DNA from: Nitrospira lenta
GTDB taxonomy: Bacteria > Nitrospirota > Nitrospiria > Nitrospirales > Nitrospiraceae
Assembly: GCF_900403705.1 (NCBI RefSeq)
Contig: NZ_OUNR01000016.1
Location: forward strand, 248,001 to 312,000
Direction of reading: 5' to 3'
Length of the DNA stretch: 64,000 bases
Part shown: positions 26,715 through 35,248 of the stretch, piece after piece
Layout of the letters: the number at the start of each line of letters is the position of its first letter
Position numbering within the stretch: position 1 is the stretch's first letter
Made by a program: the position numbers and the translations under genes
The notes under the pieces: model-generated
What the model saw: only the letters and a program-made list of their open reading frames with translations
Told to the model about the DNA's origin: nothing
Database searches by the model: none

Positions 26715-28013
26715 ATGTCACGTTGGGTTTCGCTCAGCAGTCTATGCCTCTCCAGCCTTACCCTGATCTCTTGCGGTAATGGACTCTCGCCGTTTGCCTC
26801 GGACACCGATCCCTGCTCCCTCATCACGTCGGCAGAGGCCGAACGCGCTCTGGGCGAACCGGCTCGCGAGGGCCAGCGCACTGATGCGACCACCTGTGTC
26901 TTCAAATCTACCCGCGACAGCGCCAATGCCGTGACCGTGCAGGTGGACGAAACCCCTGGCAAGGACCGGCGCGCCAGATTCAATAAAGACCGGCTCAGAC
27001 GCGATAGCGTGCTTGTGTCCGGTCTGGGAGATGGGGCGATTCGGATCGACTCCCCGCCCTCATTGTCGCGAGTGACCTTCTTAAGCGGCGACAATCTTGT
27101 GACGGTCATGGTCTCATCTATTCATGCCAGCAACCTCTCAGACGCCGTGATGACCATCGGCAAGAGCGCAGCGGAACGGTATGGCGCCGCCGTCATGGCC
27201 TCCCGGATTCCGCCTCCGCCTTCCGTGGCGTCTGCGGACGCGGCCACGGCCGATCGCCAGACGGGCGCTCCGTCGCTCTTGCGCACTTCGCCGGTGTCCG
27301 TCTCGCAGACACGAACTGTCGGCGACACAGATTCGACCGGCCCCACCAAATCCGCGACGGTCGAGACCGGCGCACTCGTCGGCACCTGGCAGGCGCACGC
27401 CCTCCAGGGCACGACGAAGCACAATTACCTGCTGGTGGTCGGACAGAATCAATCCTGGACGCTCTCGTCCCTCACGCAATTCGACGGGGTGCTGGATGCC
27501 GAGTCCGGCCGCTGGTCGCTTGGCCGCGCGAATACGTTCAAGGGCCAATCGTGGAAAGGCACCTATGTGGCGGAGCAGCCCGATTCCTTTGTGACCACCG
27601 GCAGCCTCCACAGCACCTGGACCCGATTGGACGGCGAGCAACCGCCCAGCAAGATTCCTCCGGAACTCTGGAGCCTGCGGAACAACACCACGAGCGTGCC
27701 GGTCTTTCAACTCAAGAGCGTGGATCGCGCGCTGGTGGGAGTCTGGGAAAGCACGGGCACCTATGCCGGCGGGCCGGCCACATTTGTCTGGACGATTAAA
27801 GCGTCTGCGGCCACGGATCTGTTTATCATGGATCAAACCCGCGGAACGATCGTGACGAAGGGCGGCATTGTGCAGTTGCAGCCCACCCAAAAACGCCAGC
27901 GGAATTTGGGCATCGTCGCCACGCAGGACGGCGGCTTCACCACCAGCGACGGAAAAACCAGCCTGCGCTGGACACGCCTCACGCCACAAGCGGACACCAC
28001 ACAACCACTCTAG
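26715..28013 (+). CDS. Lipoprotein of unknown function, DUF3558-like N-terminal region
   Basis: The 432-residue product starts with a lipoprotein signal (SLCLSSLTLISCGNG), lipidated at about Cys20. The next ~130 residues (SDTDPCSLITSAEAERALGEPA...CVFKS) resemble DUF3558/solute-binding-like lipoprotein domains, where DPCSLL(T/S)..E is typical. The second half has two similar beta-rich units, each opening with (V)G(T/V)W: LVGTWQAHALQGTTKHNYLLV and LVGVWESTGTYAGGPATF, each ending LRW/STWTRL. This suggests an internal duplication of a lipocalin-like or "W" domain. The role is unknown; it is probably anchored in the outer membrane. Confidence 0.7.
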   Translation: MSRWVSLSSLCLSSLTLISCGNGLSPFASDTDPCSLITSAEAERALGEPAREGQRTDATTCVFKSTRDSANAVTVQVDETPGKDRRARFNKDRLRRDSVLVSGLGDGAIRIDSPPSLSRVTFLSGDNLVTVMVSSIHASNLSDAVMTIGKSAAERYGAAVMASRIPPPPSVASADAATADRQTGAPSLLRTSPVSVSQTRTVGDTDSTGPTKSATVETGALVGTWQAHALQGTTKHNYLLVVGQNQSWTLSSLTQFDGVLDAESGRWSLGRANTFKGQSWKGTYVAEQPDSFVTTGSLHSTWTRLDGEQPPSKIPPELWSLRNNTTSVPVFQLKSVDRALVGVWESTGTYAGGPATFVWTIKASAATDLFIMDQTRGTIVTKGGIVQLQPTQKRQRNLGIVATQDGGFTTSDGKTSLRWTRLTPQADTTQPL

Positions 28014-28019
28014 CGATAC

Positions 28020-28044
28020 CGGGCACGCAACATCCCCGTGCCCG
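28020..28044 (+). terminator. Hairpin between lipoprotein and dehydrogenase genes
   Basis: CGGGCACG (28020-28027) pairs with CGTGCCCG (28037-28044) across a 9-base loop. It sits between the lipoprotein stop and the dehydrogenase ribosome site. There is no T-tract; attenuation or mRNA processing are alternatives. Confidence 0.35.
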
Positions 28045-28062
28045 TTGCAGGGAGCTATTGCC

Positions 28063-28962
28063 ATGTTCACGACACATGAGACTATCGGATTCGTCGGCGT
28101 CGGACGCATGGGCGCGAATATGGCGCGCCGCCTGAAAGACTTCGGCTTTCCAATTTCGGCCGTGTATGACCGGCAGGCCTCCGTCGCCGCGGCCCTGGCG
28201 AACGAACTCGGCTGTCAGGCCGCTGTGGACCCCGCAGCCGTGGCCCAGGCCTCACAGACCGTCATCACCGTGGTCACCGACGATGCGGCGATGGATCAGA
28301 TCTTTGCCGTCGATACCCCTGCCAGCCTCCTCACCCACGCAAAGGGCCGGCTCTTCATCAATTGCGCCACGGTCTCTCCATCGATCCATCGTGAGGTAGA
28401 ACAGCGAGTCACCGCGCTCGGCGGCGCGTCACTCGAAGCCTGTATGGCGAGCAGTATCACTCAAGCGCGGCAAGGCACGCTCTATCTCATGTGCGCCGGC
28501 CGGCGGATGGCCTTCGAGCGGGCCAAGCCGATGCTGGAGACGCTGGGACAAACCGTCCGTTACGTCGGAGCCAGCGGGACGGCGGCGGAGGTGAAGGCGC
28601 TGGTGAATATGGTGATGAACTGCAATACCGCGGCACTGGCGGAAGGACTTGGATTGGGACAGGCTCTCGGATTGGATCTGACGATGCTCCGCGAGGTGTT
28701 CAGTCAAACCGGCGCAAACTCACGCGTGCTGGAGACCGACGGGGAAGACATGCAGCAGCGAGCCCACGACTGCTATTTTTCCGCGGCTCATGCCGCGAAA
28801 GATTCGGGCATCGCCATCGCAATGGGCCGCGCAGCCGGACTGACGCTCCCCGTGGCGGAGGCGGCGCTGGCGCAATATCAACGGCTGATCGCGAGCGGGA
28901 AAGGCGAGCTGGATAAATCGGCCATTGCCGAACTCACCTTCAAAGACCGGCTGGCTGGATAG
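28063..28962 (+). CDS. NAD(P)-dependent beta-hydroxyacid dehydrogenase family protein
   Basis: The 299-residue protein starts with a Rossmann motif IGFVGVGRMGANMARRL. It has the beta-hydroxyacid dehydrogenase landmarks: the substrate region near LEACMASSITQARQGTLYLMCAG, the catalytic-lysine block VKALVNMVMNCNTAALAEGL and a C-terminal helical domain. Enzymes of this family reduce or oxidise 3-hydroxyisobutyrate, tartronate semialdehyde, glyoxylate or succinic semialdehyde; the substrate is not decidable here. The usual GG in the substrate loop is replaced by AS. The start is ATG 28063 with AGGGAG upstream. Its 3' end overlaps the convergent response regulator by 23 bp. Confidence 0.85.
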   Translation: MFTTHETIGFVGVGRMGANMARRLKDFGFPISAVYDRQASVAAALANELGCQAAVDPAAVAQASQTVITVVTDDAAMDQIFAVDTPASLLTHAKGRLFINCATVSPSIHREVEQRVTALGGASLEACMASSITQARQGTLYLMCAGRRMAFERAKPMLETLGQTVRYVGASGTAAEVKALVNMVMNCNTAALAEGLGLGQALGLDLTMLREVFSQTGANSRVLETDGEDMQQRAHDCYFSAAHAAKDSGIAIAMGRAAGLTLPVAEAALAQYQRLIASGKGELDKSAIAELTFKDRLAG

Positions 28963-29419
28963 CGCACTGCCCCGTACCGGCTGGGCTGGAGACCACTCTA
29001 GACTTCGATTCGAATGCCGCCAGCACAGCGCGGACTTTCGAGACCAGGATGGAAGGAGAATAGGGCTTCTTCAGCATCCACCCACCCATGACTCCCTCAA
29101 AATTCGCATACGACACCAGGCCCGACACGAACAAGACGGGCAACTCCGGTCGCTGGATGCGCAATAGATGAGCTAATTGCGGTCCGGACATCTTCGGCAT
29201 CACGATATCCGCCACTAAAATTGAGATCTGGTCACTCTGATCGTCGAACAGCGCCAGCGCCTGCTCTCCATTTTCCGCGTACAACACCTGATAGCCGTGA
29301 AGTTCCAACATCTGACCGGTCACATGACAGACCGCAGGATCGTCATCGACGACCAGAACTTTTCCGGACTCTGCGGGTTTTCCTGCCTCAACCGATTGCG
29401 CCATCTTCGAGCCGTTCAT
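28940..29419 (-). CDS. Single-domain response regulator (CheY-like)
   Basis: From ATG 29419, preceded by AAGGAGGGGG, the 159-residue protein has one receiver domain: VLVVDDDPAVCHV (acidic pocket), LVADIVMPKMSG (phospho-acceptor Asp), FVSGL (the Ser/Thr switch position) and LKKPYSP (conserved Lys). No output domain follows. An N-terminal tail of about 18 residues and a Ser-rich C-terminal tail are extra. Such proteins relay phosphate or bind targets directly. No cognate kinase is adjacent; the hybrid kinase at 33320-35248 is the nearest. Confidence 0.88.
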   Translation of the reverse strand: MNGSKMAQSVEAGKPAESGKVLVVDDDPAVCHVTGQMLELHGYQVLYAENGEQALALFDDQSDQISILVADIVMPKMSGPQLAHLLRIQRPELPVLFVSGLVSYANFEGVMGGWMLKKPYSPSILVSKVRAVLAAFESKSRVVSSPAGTGQCAIQPAGL

Positions 29420-29508
29420 GCCCCCTCCTTGAATAAACCGCTCCAGATGTATCATGGAAGTGGCGCGCGGCCAAGGACAAGATTGGTTTTAACCGGCACG
29501 GACCCGCT

Positions 29509-30045
29509 CTACTGGATTCCGGCAAATCGGCTCCAGAGGCTGATCGCCATCCACAACACAAGCGCGACAAGCCCGAGGAGAAGGCACACCGTCCCGCCGA
29601 CGATGCCGACGACATAGGCCCAATCATAGCGCGTGCGTCTGGTGGCTTGCGTCGCTGCCAGGCGAAGCAGATCGGCATTCCGGCTGTTGCTGCGAAACCA
29701 CACCGAAAAGAGGTCGCCGAGGATGGGAATCGCACCGACGACTCCGTTGATCAGCAGATTCAGACTCATTCGAGTGAGGACGATACGCGGCACCTCCAGC
29801 CGCACGGCCATGCCCAAGATGACCGTCCCCATCAGATTTGCCAGCACATCGCCGATGCCTGGAATCAACCCAATCAACGGATCGAGTCCCAGATAGAGCG
29901 AGGTCCCCGGAATCTTGACCGTGGTATCCAGCGCCTTCGCCAACACTACCGCCGTCTCGACGAGCGCCTGGCGGCGGAGTTCTGTCTCGGATGAGTCCTG
30001 CGAGGGACCCGGCGAGGGGTTAGCCACGGCGTTGCCTGACCGCAT
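29509..30045 (-). CDS. DUF4112 membrane protein
   Basis: The 178-residue protein has the DUF4112 signature: a helix with VKIPGTSLYLGLDPLIGLIPGIGD, then LANLMGTVILGMAV and NLLINGVVGAIPILGDLFSVWFRSN, followed by a C-terminal transmembrane helix. Members are bacterial and archaeal membrane proteins of unknown role. Its start region overlaps the 3' end of the upstream CoA-binding gene by 26 bp, so both are probably on one transcript. Confidence 0.85.
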   Translation of the reverse strand: MRSGNAVANPSPGPSQDSSETELRRQALVETAVVLAKALDTTVKIPGTSLYLGLDPLIGLIPGIGDVLANLMGTVILGMAVRLEVPRIVLTRMSLNLLINGVVGAIPILGDLFSVWFRSNSRNADLLRLAATQATRRTRYDWAYVVGIVGGTVCLLLGLVALVLWMAISLWSRFAGIQ

Positions 30046-30436
30046 GGTCCTTCAACCAGCAGCGATCCATCACGACGGCGAGGCCGGCTTCTCGTGCGAG
30101 CTGCGCCGCTGCTTCGTTGATAACACCTTCTTGCATCCAGATGGCTTTCGCGCCACGCACAATCGCTTCTTCGACGATCGGCAAGACGTCTTCCGACTTC
30201 CGAAAGATATCGACCAGATCGATAGGACCCGGCACAGCGGTGAGCGACGGATAGGCCGGCTCGCCGATGACGGTCCGTTCATTGGGATTCACCGGAATGA
30301 CCCGATAACCATGTGTCTTCATATAGGCGGCCACGTGATTGGACGCGCGCGCAGGATTAGACGACGCACCGACCACAGCAATCGTCCGGCAGTCCGCCAG
30401 AATCTGTTGAATCGTATCGTGTTCAGACTGGTCCAT
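30020..30436 (-). CDS. CoA-binding domain protein (YccU-like)
   Basis: The 138-residue protein is a stand-alone CoA-binding Rossmann domain: TIAVVGASSNPARASNHVAAYMKTHGYRVIPVNP, PIDLVDIFRKSEDV, and AIWMQEGVINEAAAQLAREAGLAVVMDRC at the end. This corresponds to the small YccU/DUF1200 family related to the CoA-ligase alpha domain. Its biological role is not well established. GGTGGGG lies upstream of ATG 30436. It is co-directional with and overlaps the DUF4112 gene. Confidence 0.88.
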   Translation of the reverse strand: MDQSEHDTIQQILADCRTIAVVGASSNPARASNHVAAYMKTHGYRVIPVNPNERTVIGEPAYPSLTAVPGPIDLVDIFRKSEDVLPIVEEAIVRGAKAIWMQEGVINEAAAQLAREAGLAVVMDRCWLKDHAVRQRRG

Positions 30437-30577
30437 GGCCCCACCCTACCATGTGTCACGGTCCTCAGAAAACGGGTGAAAGGATCGGCCCCTTGACGAC
30501 ATATCAGGGATAGGTCATATCACCTACGCTCTGGGTCGCATTGATCCAGAGCGACACTCTTTACGATGGAGGCTCCC

Positions 30578-32659
30578 ATGCGACCTAGCTGGCGTACGAT
30601 ACTCACTCCGGTGCTGCTCTCCTGTGCCGGTCTTTTCGCCCTGGGGACTCCTCCGCTAAGCCTGGCCGAAGATACCGCGGGGTCGCTGCCCTTGTCCAAG
30701 ATCATCCTCTACTCCAGCGGGGTCGGCTACTTTCAGCATGACGGCACCGTGACCGACCGAACTCAATGGGATCTGCGGCTCCAGACCAATCAGATCAACG
30801 ACCTCTTGAAGAGCCTCGTGGTGCAGGATTTTGGCGGCGGGAAAATTTCCACCGTCACCTATGGATCGCGCGATCCCATCACGAAAACCCTCGGCAGCTT
30901 CGGCATCAATTTGAATGGGAACCCAACCCTGGGCCAGATCCTGACGCAGATACGCGGCGAACGGGTCGAGGTCACGGCACCCAATCCCCTGCTGGGCACC
31001 ATTCTGGGCGTGGAAAAGAAAACGGAATCGCTGAGTGATGGTCAGTCTCGTCGAACCATCGAGCAGGAATACCTCAATCTTCTGACCGACGACGGGTTTC
31101 GCTCGCTCCCGTTCGCGCAGATCCAGCGAGTCAAATTATTGGATGCCGGCTTGAACGCAGAACTGCAACAAGCCTTGGTCACACTAGCCGGCCAGCACGA
31201 TGCGCAACGCAAGACCGTCTCCATTGTGTTCGATGGCACCGGACGCCGCCCAGCCCGTGTCGCCTATTTGACCGAAACACCGGTCTGGAAAACAACCTAT
31301 CGCCTGGTACTCGATGAGGAGCACGCGCCCTACCTGCAAGGCTGGGCCATTGTGGAGAATCAGACACATCAAGACTGGAAGAATGTGACGCTGTCGCTCA
31401 TTTCCGGTCGGCCCATCTCTTTCACCATGGACCTCTATCGGCCGCTCTACAATCCCCGACCGGTCGTGGAACCGGAACTCTATGCGAATCTGAAACCTCA
31501 GACCTACGGGGACGCTCTGGATGAGGCAAAATCCTCGATGCCGGCGGCGACCTCTCCAGCCCGAAGCGACATGAAGAAGGAACGGTTACTAGGCAAGCTG
31601 GCCGAAGGCTATGCCAGCGCGCCGTCGGAAATGGCCATGGCCGATGACCGAGAGATGGGGCGAATCGACCAGGGCGTCACCTCGATGGCCATGACCGAAG
31701 ACAAGGGTGAGCTATTTGAATATCGCCTGGATCAACCGGTCACACTAGACAAACATCAGAGCGCGTTGTTGCCGATCATCGGCCAATCACTCCAGGGTCA
31801 GAAAGTCGCCGTCTATAACCCATCCGCCAATGCCACGCATCCGCTCCACGGCTACCGCCTCAAGAACAGCTCTACCCTGCATCTGATGCAAGGCCCCATC
31901 ACGGTGTTCGATGGCGGCGCCTACGCCGGCGACGCGCAGATCTACGATTTGGCGCCGGGGCAGGATCGTCTGATTAGTTACGCCCTCGATCTGAAAACGG
32001 AAGTTGAACCCAAGATCGAAGGCGGCACACAGGAACTCGTAACGGTCTCGCTTAAGAAGGGCACCATGCTGGTGTCTCGTCGGCTGGTTGAGGATCGCAC
32101 CTACCTCGTCAAGAATCGCGACCAGAAGCCCAGGACCGTCTTGATCGAGCACCCCTATCGAGCCGACTGGAAACTGGTCGAACCGAAGGATGCGACCGAA
32201 CGGACCAGGGACCTCTATCGGTTCAGCATCGCGGTAGCCGCCGGAAAAACCGCTACCCTGCGCGTGAAAGAAACGCTCCCGATCCAGGAATCGATACTCT
32301 TGATGGAAAGCGGCCTCGACCAGATCGCCTATTTCCAACAGGCCAAAGAGGTCAGTGCCAAGGTCAAAGAGGCGCTGCACCGGGTCGTGCATCTGCGCAG
32401 TAAGCTCGATGAAGCCCGCGCGCAACGAACCAGACTTGAACAACGCATCGGCGAGATCACGGCTGAGCACGGTCGCATTCGCGAGAACATGCAGCGGCTA
32501 CAGCAGAACTCGGATCTGCACAATCGTTATGTGAAGAAGTTAGATCAGCAAGAAACGGAACTGGAGAAGCTTCGCAAAGAGATCGAGGCGCTTAAAACAA
32601 CGGAGGAAGAACGCCGGCAGGAACTGCAGACCTACGTCATGAGCCTCGATCTCGCGTAA
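30578..32659 (+). CDS. DUF4139 domain protein, periplasmic
   Basis: From ATG 30578, with GGAGG 7 bases upstream, the 693-residue product has a signal peptide (LLSCAGLFALGTPPLSLAED). A large beta-rich region follows (LSKIILYSSGVGYFQHDG; VAYLTETPVWKTTYRLVLDEE; WAIVENQTHQDWKNVTLSLISGRPISF), the DUF4139/mucoidy-inhibitor-like fold. A C-terminal coiled coil occupies about residues 590-690. Family members occur in many bacteria and their function is not settled. TTGACG at 30493-30498 may belong to its promoter. The gene stands alone and is convergent with the DsbA-like gene 2 bp away. Confidence 0.83.
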   Translation: MRPSWRTILTPVLLSCAGLFALGTPPLSLAEDTAGSLPLSKIILYSSGVGYFQHDGTVTDRTQWDLRLQTNQINDLLKSLVVQDFGGGKISTVTYGSRDPITKTLGSFGINLNGNPTLGQILTQIRGERVEVTAPNPLLGTILGVEKKTESLSDGQSRRTIEQEYLNLLTDDGFRSLPFAQIQRVKLLDAGLNAELQQALVTLAGQHDAQRKTVSIVFDGTGRRPARVAYLTETPVWKTTYRLVLDEEHAPYLQGWAIVENQTHQDWKNVTLSLISGRPISFTMDLYRPLYNPRPVVEPELYANLKPQTYGDALDEAKSSMPAATSPARSDMKKERLLGKLAEGYASAPSEMAMADDREMGRIDQGVTSMAMTEDKGELFEYRLDQPVTLDKHQSALLPIIGQSLQGQKVAVYNPSANATHPLHGYRLKNSSTLHLMQGPITVFDGGAYAGDAQIYDLAPGQDRLISYALDLKTEVEPKIEGGTQELVTVSLKKGTMLVSRRLVEDRTYLVKNRDQKPRTVLIEHPYRADWKLVEPKDATERTRDLYRFSIAVAAGKTATLRVKETLPIQESILLMESGLDQIAYFQQAKEVSAKVKEALHRVVHLRSKLDEARAQRTRLEQRIGEITAEHGRIRENMQRLQQNSDLHNRYVKKLDQQETELEKLRKEIEALKTTEEERRQELQTYVMSLDLA

Positions 32660-32661
32660 CG

Positions 32662-33213
32662 TCAGTCCTGCAATCTGAAGAAGGCTTGAACCTGCTCGGC
32701 CGGCACACACCCGGTCAGCAAAAAGCCTCCCGGTGAGACCACCAGAGGAACTCCGGCCTGGCCAGTCTCGTGCCAGGCCGCTTCCCACTCCCCCATCACC
32801 TGGTCGAGATCACTCCCGTCTGTAATCCCGAACTCGTCGAGGACAAGCGGGTTCGAAATGTCTTGTCCATTCACCCAGAATGCGTGGTACAAGGCGCGCA
32901 CCGTCTGCATCCCTGCCACACGATCACGCTGGAACAGCGATGCGGCCAGGGCAATCGCCGGTCTGGTATTCGGTTTACCGGAAGGCAGCGCGATCGGAAG
33001 CCCCGGCGCCAACCGTTGAACGACCGCCACCTCATGGCGCAATTCCGCCCCTAACGACCCGTCCCACGCCTTCATGGGACGCGGCAGATGCGGCGCATGT
33101 TGCACCCCCCGCCACTCACAGCGATCAATGAGCTGCAGGTCATACAGCCGCTCATGCAGGGCGTAGCAGAAGGGGCAATTGAAATCGCTGTAGAGCACAT
33201 AGCCTGGCATCAC
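32662..33213 (-). CDS. DsbA-family thioredoxin-fold protein
   Basis: The 183-residue protein has a thioredoxin-like first strand (YVLYSDFNCPFCYALHERLYDL) with a CPFC active site. A helical insertion and a C-terminal part with AGVPLVVSPGGFLLTGCVPAEQV follow; the cis-proline region reads GVPL. This is the DsbA/FrnE-type fold, cytoplasmic because no signal peptide is present. It may be an oxidoreductase or isomerase of the FrnE or 2-hydroxychromene-2-carboxylate group. GGAGGG lies 7 bases before GTG 33213 and 10 before ATG 33210; either could start translation. Confidence 0.8.
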   Translation of the reverse strand: MMPGYVLYSDFNCPFCYALHERLYDLQLIDRCEWRGVQHAPHLPRPMKAWDGSLGAELRHEVAVVQRLAPGLPIALPSGKPNTRPAIALAASLFQRDRVAGMQTVRALYHAFWVNGQDISNPLVLDEFGITDGSDLDQVMGEWEAAWHETGQAGVPLVVSPGGFLLTGCVPAEQVQAFFRLQD

Positions 33214-33319
33214 CGGTCGACCCTCCGATATGAAGACAGAACGTACACGATGCAGACACGAAGGGTCCAGTGGCTTGTGAAGGATATATCTATTGGGAAA
33301 GACGCGAGCGAGACGATCC

Positions 33320-35248
33320 CTATCCGCCGCAAAGAATCCGGTCGAGGGTCCCGCGCAGTGCCGGAAGCGTCACCGGCTTGGTGAGAACAGCATCCATTCC
33401 GGCATCCAAGCAAACTCGCTCGTCATCGGCGGAAGCATGGCCGGTCAGGGCAATGACGGGAATATGCTTGCCCTGACTCTTCTCTCGTTGACGGATCGCA
33501 CGAGTCGCACTATAGCCGTCCATCTCCGGCATCTCGCAGTCCATCAAGATCGCATCGTAGGGGGTTCTCGACGCGGCTTCTACCGCCTCGCGACCATTCC
33601 GGGCAACTTCCACTTCGAAGCCGAGCTTCTGAAGAAACTTGCATGCAACGACCTGGTTAATCTCGTTGTCATCGGCGACCAGGATGCGCTTCGGAACGCT
33701 GGCTCTGGCCTCATGCGTGCTCACGGTTGCGATAACCGGTTCGACCTGTTCTCGCTGAATCGCCGGTAGCACCAGGGTCGTGTAGCGGAAAGTCGTCCCC
33801 TTCCCAGCCTGGCTTTCGACCGCGATCTCTCCCCCCATCAGCTCCACAAGCTGGCGGCAGATCATCAACCCGAGGCCTGTGCCACCAAATTTCCTAGTCG
33901 TCGAGGCCTCCGCCTGCGAGTACGCCTGAAAGAGTCTGGTCTGCTGCTCATCCGTCATCCCGATACCGGTATCCTCAATCCTCCAGCCCAGCATAATGCT
34001 ATCAGGCAGGTGCGCAGGGGCCGACTGCAACGCGACCGAAACCGCCACGCGGCCCTGTTCTGTAAACTTGATCGCATTGCCGACCAGATTGAAGAGAATC
34101 TGACGAAGGCGCACCGGATCTCCTCGCAGACTTTCCGGCACATCCGTCGCCACATCCACCGTCAATTCCAACGTCTTCTTCTTTGCCAATTCAGAAACCA
34201 GGAGCAGGACATCCTCGATGAGCGAACGAAGATGCACATCCGCTGTTTCCAGGGACATTTTCCCAGCTTCGATTTTCGAAAAGTCCAGGATGTCATTCAC
34301 CAGAGCCAAGAGTGCTTCGGCAGACCGATGCATGCTTTGCAGTAATTGCCGTTGTCCATCGGTCAACGACGTATCTTGCAACAACTGCGTACACCCCAAC
34401 ACTCCGTTCATCGGGGTCCGGAGTTCATGGCTCATGGTGGCCAGGAAAATCCCCTTCGCGCGGGCAGACTCTTCCGCGACGTCTTTCGCACGACGCAACG
34501 CCACGTCCGCGGTCACGTCCAACCCATAGGCTCGAATCTGATCGAGATCGCCCAAAGGGAAAAACGACCAGGCGATCACCCGTTCGGCGATCGCATGCTC
34601 GATGCGACAGGTCGCAGAGCGGGTGCGCAAACAGTCCTTGAGAATGGCCTCAAGACCGGGAGGGAGCATCGCCTCGATCCCTCGCTCAAGTGCGCCGCAC
34701 TCGGTCAGAAGCTCCACCATGGCCCTGTTGGCATAGAGCATCCCGCCGGCCCCATCGAATTCGACAATTGGATTCGGTGAGTCCTCAGCGAGTCGCGCGA
34801 CTCGCTGCACGTCTCGCTGCACCTCCATCTCAGAGGTCAAGTCCCGCGTAACAATGACTGCGCCAACGCGCTCAGCCAGCTGCACCCTCGGCCAGAATGT
34901 GGTCGAGAGTTCAAACCGGGTTCCATCCCCTCGCGTCCACTGATGGGACGGCAGCATCGTCACTTCGCCGGTGCTCATCATCTGTTGAAACGGAGCCCCC
35001 CCCGCTTCGTTAGGCTCAGAAAACCAGCAATTCATCAGCTCCTGAAATGACTGGCCGATGATCTCGCGTGTGCGTCCGACCAGCTGCTGGGCCATTGGAT
35101 TCACGGACACAATATGCCCGCTCCGGTCAACGACAAAGACGGCGTCGCCTGACGATTCCATCAACAGAAACGCGTCTTCTCGAGTCGGCAACCAGGACAT
35201 CCGTCCCGGCCCGCGCGCACTCGATTCCGGTTGAGGCTGGCCACTCAT
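33320..35248 (-). CDS. Hybrid sensor histidine kinase (PAS-PAS-HisKA-HATPase-REC)
   Basis: This 642-residue soluble protein has, in order: a PAS domain (about 25-140, SGDAVFVVDRSGHIVSVNP), a second PAS (about 165-260), a HisKA dimerisation domain with MSHELRTPMNG, a HATPase domain (NLVGNAIKFTE, DTGIGM, GGTGLGL) and a C-terminal receiver (RILVADDNEINQ, LMDCEMPEMDGY, LTKPV). It lacks transmembrane helices, so the PAS domains sense a cytoplasmic signal. Its ATG overlaps the stop of the upstream HD-GYP gene by 4 bp (35245-35248), so the two are translationally coupled. The phosphorelay could control the HD-GYP protein. Confidence 0.93.
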   Translation of the reverse strand: MSGQPQPESSARGPGRMSWLPTREDAFLLMESSGDAVFVVDRSGHIVSVNPMAQQLVGRTREIIGQSFQELMNCWFSEPNEAGGAPFQQMMSTGEVTMLPSHQWTRGDGTRFELSTTFWPRVQLAERVGAVIVTRDLTSEMEVQRDVQRVARLAEDSPNPIVEFDGAGGMLYANRAMVELLTECGALERGIEAMLPPGLEAILKDCLRTRSATCRIEHAIAERVIAWSFFPLGDLDQIRAYGLDVTADVALRRAKDVAEESARAKGIFLATMSHELRTPMNGVLGCTQLLQDTSLTDGQRQLLQSMHRSAEALLALVNDILDFSKIEAGKMSLETADVHLRSLIEDVLLLVSELAKKKTLELTVDVATDVPESLRGDPVRLRQILFNLVGNAIKFTEQGRVAVSVALQSAPAHLPDSIMLGWRIEDTGIGMTDEQQTRLFQAYSQAEASTTRKFGGTGLGLMICRQLVELMGGEIAVESQAGKGTTFRYTTLVLPAIQREQVEPVIATVSTHEARASVPKRILVADDNEINQVVACKFLQKLGFEVEVARNGREAVEAASRTPYDAILMDCEMPEMDGYSATRAIRQREKSQGKHIPVIALTGHASADDERVCLDAGMDAVLTKPVTLPALRGTLDRILCGG

